Shown here: positions 11,554 to 23,600 of the stretch, one piece after another | How positions within the stretch are numbered: the stretch's first letter is position 1 | Layout: each line of letters begins with the position of its first letter | Origin: Saururus chinensis | Taxonomy: Eukaryota > Streptophyta > Magnoliopsida > Piperales > Saururaceae | Length of the DNA: 64,000 nt | Assembly: GCA_035235625.1 (NCBI GenBank) | Contig: CP141142.1 | Coordinates: 25,678,995 to 25,742,994 of the forward strand | Direction: 5' to 3' | Position numbers and translations under genes: made by a program | The notes under the pieces: model-generated | Databases searched by the model: none | What the model saw: the letters and a program-made list of their open reading frames with translations, nothing else | What the model was told of the DNA's origin: nothing

Positions 11554-13080
11554 CAAAACTTTCGAAACAATAAATTCAATACACCCAAAAAAATAAATAT
11601 AGAAGAACACATATTTAAAAGGGTAACATGAAAAGAATGTTAAACAAAATGGATACCTAAATTTCTCAAACAACTAACACAGTACTCTAAAACTAAATAT
11701 AGACAAACACATGCCTTAAGGGTTAATATGAGAAGAATGTTGATTGGAAGTTTGACAAGATGTTGTTGGAAATATTTCACTTCTCAAACTGTTGACATTG
11801 AACTCAAAAGCTTCTCCTCTAGCTCCAAAATAAAAAAACATTCTTCGTATTTATTTATTCATTTTTAGAAAATAATATTTTATTCATAATAAAAGATTGC
11901 AAGCCAACCTTCTAACTAGAAGAAACACAATATAGAGCATAGGTTTTTGACATATTATACTAGTAACATCCAGGATACAAAACAAAAATTGGTGTAATTA
12001 GGATTAACAAAGAAAGGGTAGGCTGAACATACTCTCAACCAAAGCCCTAAATTGAAATTAGGGCAAGCGAAATTAGCGAGTCCCTGGCCGAAATCTCATC
12101 TATGCATGGCCAGCGGAGGAAGGGATCTGGTCGACGGTGCTTAAATGTGACAAATGGCGGAGAACGGCGCCAGGGCAGAGGACGGGAACTTGCACGGTAG
12201 AGAGGAGAGACATGCAAGACGAACTAGATGTGGAGGCGGAGTCGAGATAAAAAGGCTGTGATTTTGTCATTTGAAAGGATGAAACCTTAAGTTGATTTCA
12301 AGATAGAAAAGCTATGATTTCGTCATTTGAAAGGATGAAATCTTAAGTTGATTTCAGTTTAGTTGGTCGACCCAATGTAAGTGTGGTGATTTCATCCTTT
12401 AGAAGGACGAAATAGCCTTAAGCTGATTTTGTCCCTCTAAAGGATGAAATTAGCTTAATGTTTTTTAACCATGTTTTGTCATTTAGAAGGACAAAATCAA
12501 CTTAAACATTATTTCATCATTTCAAAGGATAAAATTATATAAATTTTTTTAAAAAAAGACACGCAGGCACCTGTGTAGCAAAAAGCAACACCACTTTGAG
12601 AAATATTTCCCAAAGTGGGTTGATTTGGTAAATATTTTAAAAATAATTATTTAAATAATTTTCCCTTTCATTATTTAGTTTGGCATTGCGACGTGGTATG
12701 GTGAGTGGGCAAGCATTATTGCTATGAATATTTCTTTAGTTACTTACAAAAAATCCACTACAATACATTTATTGAATGAGTCTATTATACTAACCACCTA
12801 TGAAAATTTTAAATATACAATTAATAATAAACAATAAACAATAAACAATGGTATAATGCATAACACCATACCTATTATGAAATTTATATCCTAAACTTTC
12901 TAAACAATTAACTCAATATACCAAAAAATAAAAATAGAAGAACACAAGCTTCAATGGGTAATTTGAGAATAATGTAAAAAATATATTAATGCAATGCACG
13001 AAAAGGAAATAGAGACAAACACACATGTTAAAGGGTAATATGGAAACAATGTCAAACATGTATTGATATACCACTGAACT
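11554..13080. repeat. Diverged repeat units (11.55-11.77 and 12.89-13.08 kb) split by other DNA
   Basis: 11554-11770 and 12885-13080 share 'actttc..aaacaat.aa.tcaata.acc.aaaaaataaa.atagaagaacaca', then 'ggtaa..tga.aa.aatgt'. Each block is itself made of two related units of about 100 bp. The DNA between them (about 11780-12880) includes a MULE terminal region, suggesting a tandem array interrupted by insertion. No gene recognised. Confidence 0.4.
12120..12665. mobile_element. MULE terminal region with palindrome array
   Basis: From the inside outward: GC-rich cargo-like DNA (about 12060-12245), then units of the family palindrome ('gattttgtcatttgaaaggatgaaa', 'gatttcatcctttagaaggacgaaat', 'gatttcatcatttcaaaggataaaat'). 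Next come 'cacgcaggcacctgtgtagc', 'accactttgagaaatatttcccaaagtgg', and the outer end '..aataattttccc' at about 12665. The order matches the other family ends at 38.3, 47.3, 56.3 and 63.3 kb. I could not find a convincing partner end to the left. Confidence 0.55.
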
Positions 13081-13869
13081 ACTTATTTCTCTTTTTATAG
13101 TTATACAATGGGAAGAGTTTTTCATGTTCTCTTCTAACAATGAGCCTAATGTAAAGAATGCATGTGAGCCCTTGATATTTGAGATCGACGGCGCACACGC
13201 TAGTTAATAGCACCATTATATATCACTGGTGCTAATACACACTAATGTGTGCACCATCAATGTCACGCCCCGGCGATGCCCGACCCGAGCCGAACCCGGT
13301 CCAAGGGCTGGTCAAGCGCGCGGGGGCGACGAAGTGAAAAATTGAGAAACGATCTAGCGGAAGACTTAACCCTAACCACGGGCGATTAACAGAAACACGA
13401 GCGCACAATCCTTTGAGCAAGAGTAAATAAAAGAGAAGAAAAAGGTGTTGCTTATCACAAAGTAAACAACAATCTCAAACTCACAAGCTTAGTTAGGTAA
13501 AGCCCACACTGGCTCAAAATAAGTCATAAGCATCACAATTGTAGTATATGACATAAATCCAAAACAAGAACCCTACACAAAGGTTCTAACATAAAGCATG
13601 AAACAAATGAAGGTAAGTCACTCAACGATCTCCATCATCACACCCAAGCTACCTCTGACCTTTCCTCAAAAAGGCAATCCTGTCCGTCTGCGTGTCGCAC
13701 CACGCAGCCCCAAATCAAAACACAAAAGAGGGGTGAGTTTTAACACTCAGCAATGGTTTTAATATCACTGTCAACGTAGAAAATACGATAGCTTAGTAAT
13801 GAGATCGTTCAGATCAAAGATTTACATGGTGCATCACTTTCTGATCACACATTCATATCACCTAACATT

Positions 13870-14225
13870 GCATCATAATGCATAATTCAACTTGCATGGA
13901 TGTATCTCTAGCATACATATTCCCACATGCATTCACATCATAACCAATCCCGCATGGATGTATCTCTAACATACATATTCCCACATGCATAATATCATCA
14001 CAACCTGCATGGATGTATCTCTATCATACATATTCCCACATGCATTCACATCATAACCAATCCCACATAGATGTATCTCTAACATACATATTCCACATGC
14101 ATAACATCAAAATCAACATGCATGGATGTATCTCTAACATACATATTCCACATGCATAACATCAACATCAACATGCATGGATGTATCTCTAACATACATA
14201 TTCCCACATGCATTATATCATCACA
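13870..14225. repeat. Tandem repeat, about 60-bp unit, about six copies
   Basis: Units of 'tgcatggatgtatctctaac' + 'atacatattcccacatgcat' + a variable 'aacatcaacatcaaca/tcacatcataaccaatccc' part. The unit has dyad symmetry (tgcatg..catgca). It lies inside the solo LTR and is not a CRISPR array: spacers are also repeated and the host is a plant. Confidence 0.9.
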
Positions 14226-14635
14226 ATCAACCTCCATCAAGAAGTAATCACACATTAATGTCACACAGACGGGAGCATAGACAAGGCCACGAAGGCGTGT
14301 CATGATCCAAAATTCTACACAAAAATTAAAGAAAGATCGGGGTTGTTAATCCCTAATACTGCTCGCCCTGGACGATCCTGGCAAAGGATGTCCCATTCTC
14401 ACACAGAGAATCTAGAGCAGGGGTGTTCGCCCAAGGACATCTCCTGTGGAGGGAAGAGCCCGAGTTCTCACACAGAGAACCCTAGAACACGTGGTAGCAG
14501 GGTGCACACGGCATACCACACTGGATTCTCAGGGTCCAAATGACACACATAAAAATATTCTCACATATCCGCAAGACAAGTACACAACTCGTCCCCACAT
14601 CATTCCATTTAACAAGACTCAACCCGGGGAGTGCA

Positions 14636-14707
14636 CTCGTTCCACATAGGAACTTCAAATCGTTCCACACAGGAACTTCAAATCGTTCCACACAGGAACT
14701 TCAAATC
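14636..14707. repeat. Tandem repeat, 23-bp unit, three copies
   Basis: Three head-to-tail copies of 'cgttccacacaggaacttca' + 'aat' with one base change in the first. The 'gttcc..ggaac' arms make each unit a small hairpin. Inside the solo LTR. Confidence 0.85.
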
Positions 14708-16713
14708 AAAATATGTCCTTTCGGACCAATCAACTTGCGATTAATCCATGACCGATCAATCCGGCACACAATTCCATCACATTGCATCCAATCGGTCAAA
14801 TTCGATTAATCACGATGAAGCCTCAATTGGAAATCCATTTTCATGATGCGTGCAGCATGGTACATGCGTGGGCAAAGCATACATGAATCCTAATCATGAT
14901 AAGTACTCTCACCAGCCCCTAATGCATTATTCATAATCACAATATTAAGCTTCAACATCATCATTTAACCCCACATGTGTGTGTGTGCATCTAGAAGAAG
15001 CATTTCACAAAATGCATATCAACATGCTTGAAAATCAACTCACTACCATACTACACATGTGAATCTCTATCCAAACATGAATTCCAGTGGAAATCATAGA
15101 AGAAGAATCGTTGAAATCATAGCTAGATTCAAAACTCAACCACAAAGGCTAAACACATATAACATCACTCATTTCATCATTGAGTCATGACATTCACCAA
15201 CATCCACACACCACTAACCACAATCTATCATGACAAATCAGTCCAACAATGATTGTAGTCCTACTGAAAATATGTTTAACCAAAGGGAAACAACCATTCA
15301 TAATTTCAAGATAATAATTCCAACATCATGCCACAAAACATAAGTCATTCCACCATCCCTAAGCATATATCTCAACTCCATAAACTTAATAGCATGCATT
15401 TCCAGTAGCCTAACATAGCTTAAAACACTCCACATTCATATAAAATTGGCAAGCTAAAGTGGAATCATCAAAATAGACATCATATGCACAACATACAATT
15501 TCCTGTGTAGCCGATCAATCGCCCTTCAGGCCGTTCGATCGGTTACATGTAAAATTTTAAAATTTACAGTTCAGCCGATTGATCGCCCTGCAGGGCCGAT
15601 TGATCGCCAACACAGCAGAACAGTCATCTTCTTCCTTTCGCAAATCCAAACCGAAACACCATAGATAACACTTCAAATCCACATCTAACACCCTAATCAT
15701 CATCAAAAGTCCTCCTTGACTTCCAGAATATCAAACCAAACCATATTAATGCAAAACCCTAAGAAATCGGGATTAAATAATTCCATTTTCTAATCTTACC
15801 ATTAACACACTAAATCAAGCAAACCATTTCGAAATAAGCCAAAAATGGAGAGTTTTACCATGGATAAATAGAGATTTTGAAGACCAATTACCTCAGCACT
15901 TGATTAAGCTCGGATTGAAGAGTCACCCTTCTTGAAATCCTTAAAAACACAATGAGTTTGAATTAAACTCTAATAGAAATCGATTTACTCAAGAAATCCC
16001 TAATTAAATCTTAGATCTAGGGCTTGTTGGTAGTAAAAATCGAATTTTGAATGTTAGGGTTTGTAGTAAAACACAAATCAGTAGCTTTTAATGGTCAAAA
16101 ACGAATTGAATCAAGGGGAAAATGGTAGATTTGGAAGAAATTAAGAAGAAAACCAAGGATTAGTACTTAATTAGAGTAAACTTACCTTAATCGGCTTCTA
16201 ATTCGGGCCTAAGTGGGGATTAGGCCAGCCCTCCTTCCTTAGCCTATTCCCAAAAATGGAAATGGCTCTGGTTTGCCCTTTTATAGTAAGGGTTGGGGTA
16301 GGCATAGGTAAGTTTTGGGGTGTAAATATGAAAAGTAGGCTAAAAGTGGTCATTTTACAAATTTAAGCACAAATTAAGCCTAATAAAATTCTAAAAATTT
16401 TTGTGTGACCTTAAGCATATGTCTAGGTTCATTTGACACAAAAATAAAATTTTCGACGGTGGGGCCCACAGGGGTCCCGCCAAAACCCTAATTTTTGGGA
16501 AAATAGTAAAAATTCCGAAAAATCCCAAAAATTCACAATTGGTTTAAAATCACTTAAAACCACTAATGTTGAAGTTGATTTTGGTTAAAACCATCACAAA
16601 CTTTATTTATTTTACGAAATCACCGAATAAGATCAGAAAACACGTAAATCTCACGATAACCCATAATTAAAGAAAACCAAAACCGGTTTAAAGATGAGGG
16701 TCCTTACAATCAA

Positions 16714-18520
16714 TCCCATGGATAAAAAGCTTCCATGTGCTCCTTAGAGTGGGCTCATTGTCAGAGTGAAGCATAAAAATATTTTCTTATATTATGATAT
16801 GATATGATATGATACAAGATGTGGGCCTCATTCGTAATGTATAATACCAATTACTGATCACTGATTAATAAATAGGCCGAGTTAACATATGCCAATAGGA
16901 TATGCTCCAGTGCATGGCGGCCATGGGATGTAGTAGGAGGGCAGAAAAGGTTTTTGCCCCCTTCCCAAGCCTTAGAATCATGATCCAGTGGCTTAGAAGT
17001 GCCTGGGCACTTATTAATTTTTTGCTTTATAAATATAATGGTATAAGATGTGGGCTTCATTTTTAAGCTAATTAATTGTTTGGATTTGAAAACAAAACTT
17101 GTTCCATATTATTTATCCTACTTTATATTATCCTTCTCATAGTAATTAGCAGATTGAGTATTAGGTTCCTTAAATTTCACATTTTTCCAAATATAGGCAG
17201 TTAATATGAAACAAAGAAGCATTTTTTTTCAAGTGAAGGCAACTAAAACACAATTTAGGAAAGTGCTTATCATTTGGGAGAAAGGCTAGTCACCAAAAAG
17301 AAAGTTTGTAAGCGGTTCATTGCATAGATCAGAAACCCATTGGCATTGCTGTGGTTCTTTGATCCACATATCAATAAACTCCCTATCTACCACATTTTTA
17401 AATGGAGGTATAAGTTATATCATCAACTCCAGAGTTCCCGAGTTCTGATCTGTAATCAGGTCGCAAGCTCTGCTCTGACCAGATCACTTCTATCAGGACT
17501 TGGTTTCCTTTACTCACCGGCACTTCTTTTCGTGATTGCAACCTAACGTCATCTACGTCTTTTTCACATTTACTTCGATCATATGGGATTGATACCGCCG
17601 GTCATCTTCCAGCTTTACTTTATTGTATCGCCTGTTGCCTGCAAGAGCAACTATTGAGCCTTGTCATCAAACCAAAACAAAATTTAGGCTGAAATTGTAG
17701 ATTGACAACATTATGTGAAATAATTGGCCACATAAATCATTTGGGGTGCAATAATTTAGGCTGAAATTTCCTCTTAGAGTATTATGGACCAGGGAAATGC
17801 TAACGCAAATGTCCACTGGCCACCTGGCTTTACATTGACAACATGGGCCCACGGAACATGTCTATTAGCCCATGCCCACCTTAGAGGGCCCCAATATTGA
17901 CGTCGCGGGGCTCGGGTCACAAGTAAAACGATGGTGACATGAATGCGAGCTTCGAGTTGAGCTAATTCATCTCTATCAAAGGAAAAAACAGGTTGAGCTA
18001 ATTCAAGCAGAGCTTTGGACCCACCCTTAGGTGAGGGTGCTCTGGAGTTGAGCTTCGAGTTGAGCTTGCTTAGCCGTAGATAGATCTAAAATATTAATGA
18101 CTCTGATGCGTAAGTATGTTTAACCCTTAGGTTAGGTTGAACAAATTTTAAAAAACTAAACGAAACTATTAATTTAAGACAAAGAGAGTATGTGCCTGAC
18201 ATACGTCCATCCCTTAGGTGAGGGTTTCATTATGTGTCATCCTAATACATGGGGAGGCAAGATTAGATCGTAATACAGGAGGATTCTTGCCTCTCGGTTT
18301 AGTATACACATTATTAAATTATGATATCAAGGAATAGGATGCACACATGTTAACTATTTCTTATATGAAAATGCAAAATACATCAACTCTCTAGATGCCT
18401 AAAGGTCTAACAAACTCAACTGAGTTGAGTTTTAAGCTAATTTGACTTAAGGTTGAAATTTTAATTTTGAATTTGGGTCAAGATCGAGTCAAGTCACTTT
18501 AGAGTAAAAATTAATACAAA
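16714..18520. other. Intergenic DNA, no gene recognised
   Basis: Short open frames here (for example 17340-17546 + and 16851-17060 -) resemble no family I know and lack codon structure. A short (atatg)n run lies at about 16796-16816. The phrase 'aagatgtgggc.tcatt' occurs twice (about 16817 and 17046). Probably decayed repeats. Confidence 0.4.
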
Positions 18521-18788
<268 letters not shown>

Positions 18789-18846
18789 CAAGGGAAGTAT
18801 TGTATATATGTTTTAATTATATTGAATTTACAAATGAGACACCCAA

Positions 18847-19050
18847 ATGAGGGGGAGAATGGTCCCAGCGTGGATCACCACATGGCTTAGGAGTTGGCAC
18901 AGTTATGCTGTTTCCTTCTCCTTTGTAAAGAGGGAAGGTAATTTGGCTGCTCACTCTTTAGTGAGGCAAGCTCAACCTCTTCCCTCTCCCTATTCTTGGT
19001 TTGGTGTTGCCGTGAACTTTTTCAAGCCGTCCTTTGTCTTGATTTCTCCG
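18847..19050 (+). pseudogene. LINE-type RNase H-like fragment
   Basis: The + frame at 18847-19050 includes SFSFVKREGNLAAHSLVRQA. This resembles the C-terminal block of the RNase H-like domain of plant LINE reverse transcriptases ('..HVxREANxVAHxLAR..', RVT_3 family). Only this short end is present, directly next to the microsatellite. Call based on one motif, hence moderate confidence. Confidence 0.45.
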
Positions 19051-19350
19051 AGATATTTGCTCATTGTGTTTGTTATAGAACAACATTTCTATATTTAAAT
19101 TTTTTTATTATAAATATTAGAGCCTTATTTATGTCAACCAAGGTTTATGTGCAATTGTGTGAGCCAAGGTATTATGTATTATTTGAATTTCAATTTAATA
19201 GTGCATATTACTAAGGAGGTAGCAGGGTTTAAATCACTGACCAATTGAGATCCAATGTCTCGGGATACTTTGAGCTCACACAACTCTTACCATATAGTAG
19301 CTAATTTTTACTTTACTCTAAGTCAACTTTGATATGGTAGAAAAAAAAAA

Positions 19351-19527
19351 TACTCCTGTACTAAATTAATATCTCCATTTAGAAAAAAAAATTATAATAA
19401 CTTTATTATATTAGATTTAAATGGTTGACTACATAAAAAGAGTATTATAAGTTCATTTTTCCTGGTTTAACCATTCAATATAAATCATTATTTTTTAAAA
19501 TATAATTATTAATATAAGATAGAGGTA
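19351..19527. mobile_element. Stowaway-like MITE
   Basis: Left end TACTCCTGTACTAAATTAAT is the inverted partner of the right end ATTAATATAAGATAGAGGTA, with TA at both edges. The interior is AT-rich and about 177 bp in total. The ends match the elements at 47724-47887 and 62535-62734, so three members of one family are present. Confidence 0.55.
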
Positions 19528-19602
19528 ATATTTAACTTTGGCCTATGTATTTAGCGTGTAGCGATATAGGTGGTATCCAGCCCAACGACAAATTAAGGAT
19601 GG

Positions 19603-19678
19603 GCTGGTACCATCCGGCCTTCTAGCCAGACCGGTTCGATGCTGGTACCATCCGGTCTTCTAGCCGGACCGGTTCGAT
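19603..19678. repeat. 38-bp direct repeat, two copies
   Basis: Two adjacent copies of 'gctggtaccatccgg' + '.cttctagcc.gaccggttcgat', differing at two positions. They lie about 1 kb upstream of the KCBP start codon and contain the palindrome-like 'ccggaccgg'. A promoter role is possible but unsupported. Confidence 0.8.
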
Positions 19679-19837
19679 GCCAGTGCGAAGAATGGGCTGG
19701 TTCGGCGAATAGAAGCTGGCGGAACTGGAAGAAATATTTGAATTTAAATTATCCTGCGAGGTGCGAAGATAAATGGCAATTACGTGATTAAAATTGAACG
19801 GCAGGGGCGAAGAATAGCTCTCAATTTTTAATGTGCA

Positions 19838-20032
19838 CTACTCCTCGTGACTCTGCAATCTCCCTCCTCCTCGTCTTTTATTCCCGGGAAGCAGATCATT
19901 TCTTGGTAGTGCAATGGCGGATTCATGAACATTCGCGAGAAGGAGTTCGCCATTCGTGCCAAGGGAGGAAATGCAGTTTCTATTCCCGGATTCTCTCCTT
20001 CCTGTTGTGACTGATTCCCTTACCTTGTTCAG
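19838..20032 (+). other. Possible 5' untranslated exon of KCBP
   Basis: A pyrimidine-rich, GC-richer stretch ends 'ttgttcag|gtaatttt' at 20032/20033. The next good acceptor, 'gattcaatag', ends at 20510. A 5' UTR intron of about 480 bp would join it to the untranslated bases before ATG 20616. Inferred from splice signals only. The transcription start is not visible. Confidence 0.35.
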
Positions 20033-20615
20033 GTAATTTTTCAAAAGCGTTGCAAGCATTTGAGTTGTTTTTCTTGTTGTGCAGTTTGCAATTGTAGAAT
20101 GGGGATATGGTTCATGTCGTCTACTTGTTACGGGATCCTGTGCAATTTCTTTTTTGGGTCATTTCTGTTTTTTTTAATCTTGTTTGAGATCTTTTTCCTC
20201 TAATTCTATCTTGTATTCTTCCAAAGCATTAAATTTACTATCTTTGGGTTTTATGGATGAAAATAAGCTGAAGTATACTAGGAGCTTTAGAGAGTTCTTC
20301 AATGAAATATTTTTTTTTGTACAAATTGGAGTATGAGGTGGAATTGTTCAGCTATAGTTGAGTTCAGCTTCCTCTTGTGTCCTATGTCCTTTAACCTAAA
20401 TTTTTTTCATTTCTTTTCTAAAAGTGGGTTATGATTATTATTCAATTTTTTATGCTTGGAATTAGGGTCTTCTAACATTCTGACATTCTGACTTAATTTT
20501 GATTCAATAGTTTGAAAGGAATGAATAGGTAGGCGCAGAGAAAGTTAGAGAGAGTCAAGGGACGATATACCATAGCAACAAGCTTCATCCAATCTCTGGA
20601 GGTGTCTTGACCGAA

Positions 20616-23600
20616 ATGACAGTTGATACGCCTCCTGTTGTTGTTGCACCAAGCGGAAGAGCAAATCGAGCCACATGGAATTCCATCAATGGTGGCGAAT
20701 CCGCTGATATTTCCGATGGAGATGGATATGATAGCGATGGTTCCAATTTTGCGCCTCCGTAAGTTCTTATGCAGTGATAAGATTGTGTTTGTTGCAGTAG
20801 TAGATGTTATTAATTATGATAAAATACTAATTTTCCATGAAATGCCAAGCTTATAAGTCAACATTCTTAATGAAGATAGTCGTTTGACCACTTTGTTATT
20901 TCTCCCCGGACAGCGATAAGGATAAAGAACTCGAAAGTAGAATATTTTTTTACATAAAAAACGGTTCCATTTATTGATTATCTTTTTCTTCCTTTTATAT
21001 CTTTTCCGTATTACAATGTCTTTCATTGAAGGAGATTGTTCTTTCTACTTATTATACTTTCTGGAAAGTGGAGATATGTTCATTTGTGAAAAATGTTTCC
21101 ATACTAGGTGGAATAGGCTATATGTTTACAATTGTCTCTTTACTTTTACATTCATGTTTTGCACACTACAATCTCAGGCAAAGCTATGGATGCATACTGT
21201 GTTTCTTACATGTTTTTACTTGCTATTTCAGTACCCCTTCGACATTATCAACGTCAATGCCTCCTGAGCTGGCGGGTGCCATACCTTTGCTCGATAGATT
21301 TCAGGTGTGCATATAAAATGTTTTTGTTGGCATGAAGTTGCTTTGTTTTATGTTTATGTAATAAATGTGGATAGTTACATACATAGCATCATAATTCTCT
21401 ATGAATTAATTTTTTTGTCAAATCATTTATTACCTTATCTGGGCTTTTTTGCAATTAATTTAATACCATCGATAATTAATACTCCTTAAAGTAGTGTATA
21501 ATTTGAACTTATGAGCTGATGGTTTCTGTCAGTATTACTAATGATATTTGAAGTGTTCACTTGAAATTAATTTTAATCCCCTTTTATGAAAATTGAATCA
21601 CCAAAATTTGTTCAAACATGGATGCCCTTAATTCTTTTTCTGTCTTGTTTCTTGTTTCCAGGTGGAGGGTTTTTTAAGAATGATGCATAAACAGATACAG
21701 TCGGCTGGGAAGCGTGGTTTTTTCTCCAAAAGATCCATGGGCCCTCAGGTTCGAGAAAAATTCACTATAAAAGAGATGTTGTGTTTCCAGAAGGTATGTT
21801 TTCTAGTTTAGTATTTAGTATTTATTCAAGAAACAAGTGAGGAAGCGTTTCTAAGTATAGTATTTGTTTTTCAATCTATGTAGAATTTCTCGTTCATTTT
21901 TTTTTAGTTTTGAGCTTAAAATACATGATATGTTGATTATGTGCAGGATCCTATTCCAACTTCCTTACTGAAAATTAATAGCGACTTGGTGAACCGGGCA
22001 GTAAAATTATTCCAGATTATACTAAAGTACATGGGTATAGACTCATCGGATAGAATAACCCCATTGAGCTTAGAAGAACGTATTGATCTCATTGCTAAAA
22101 TCTACAAGCAAACCTTAAAACGCTCAGAACTTCGAGATGAGTTATTTGCTCAAATTTCAAAGCAAACACATAATAACCCTGAGAGGTATGTCTCTTCAAT
22201 TTGATAAGTTTTTCACTTTTTTGAACAATCATTAGTTTTAGATTTGTGTGCTACTTGATGGTATCTCAATTTGATTATCCTTTGCTTTATAGGCAATCTT
22301 TGATTAGAGCATGGGAGTTAATGTACATATGTGCATCTTGCATGCCACCAAGCAAGGATATTGGTGGATATATATCTGAATATGTCCACTATGTAGCTCA
22401 TGAGATAAATATTGATCCTGAAATTCAAGTTTTTTCAATGAACACATGGAATGCTTTAAAACGCTCTATGAAGGCCGGACCAAGGCATACAATTCCCGGA
22501 AATGAGGAAATTGAAGCTCTTTTGACTGGTAGGAGGCTCACGACCATTGTTTTTTTCTTGGATGAGACGTTTGAAGAGATTACATATGACATGACAACTA
22601 TTATTGCGGATGCTGTTGAGGTATTTCAGACACTGCCTTCTCCATTTCTTGTTTCTTTCCAAGAGGAATGATAATTAATTGACCAGGTTGCCTAGCAAGC
22701 CGTTCTTGCATCTCCAAACAGGGTTAAACTTGGCTTTACCAAGTAATGTCCTCTGTGTTAGAGTAGTATATTTGCTCATTTCTATATTTGTCTGTCTTTA
22801 GTAATATTAGGGTTAGTTCAGTCTTTTCTATATTCTATGTATTAGGGTTAGTTCAGTCATTTCTATTTATTCTTAATTTGTAGTTGGTTATCCCTTCATG
22901 TAAGTGAGGGTATTTAGGTCTTTTGCAAAGAAGCTTGATTAAAGGCTGGTCGATTGTCTTGTGCATGATGGTTTTTCTAATGTTAATACAAAAATTCTAG
23001 GGCTTCTTCTTCCTCCCTAAGAATCCTAGAATTTTTGTATTGACATTAGAAAAACCATCATGTACAAGTCAATCGACCAGCCTTTAATCAGGCTTTACTA
23101 CAAAAGACCGAAATACCCTCACTTAAGTTAAAGGTTGACCAATTACAAAATAAAAATAAATATAAATGATTGAACTAACCCTAATACCTAGAATACTACT
23201 AAAGATAGACAAATGTTGAAGAGAGCAAATGTTCTACTAACACTCTATAACCAAGTGCACCACTTATTCATTTAATTACACCTAATCAGATGATCAGTCA
23301 CTGAAATCAAATCAAGAAAAATATATAGCAAATAAGCCAGGTAAAACACACCACGAAATTTTAGCAAGTCTAAAACATGAAAAGTGGCTAGAAATTTGTT
23401 AGGATATTGTATTAGTTATGAAGGTCTTATTAATCTACTGTATTAGTTTGCAAAATCTTTCAAGAGTGTTGTGTTCAAAGCAAATAAAATGTGTTTCTTG
23501 GTTTAACATTTGTCTCTAAAGTTAAACATACTAAATGTATATGGTGTTCATAGACATTCTATAGTAGAATGTGATAATACATTCTATAGTAGAAAGCAGG

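Larger units (their letters stand above)
13261..16708. mobile_element. Solo LTR (3448 bp) with perfect 5-bp target duplication
   Basis: Starts TGTCACGCCCCGG and ends AGGGTCCTTACA. It is flanked by 'atcaa' on both sides (13256-13260 and 16709-16713). TG..CA ends plus a 5-bp duplication are the signature of LTR integration, and TGTCACGCCCC is a common start of plant Ty3/gypsy LTRs. The interior has no gag or pol similarity that I can see. It has three kinds of tandem repeat and a repeated 'ccgatcaatcgccct' motif near 15510-15605. One intact LTR left after LTR-LTR recombination is the simplest reading. Confidence 0.65.

Noticed and set aside
13870-14225. Regularly spaced repeats resembling a CRISPR array
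   Set aside because: The spacers are themselves repeats, the host is a plant and the array lies in an LTR; it is a tandem repeat.
17340-17546. Open frame between repeats
   Set aside because: No recognisable motif, no splice context, no codon bias.
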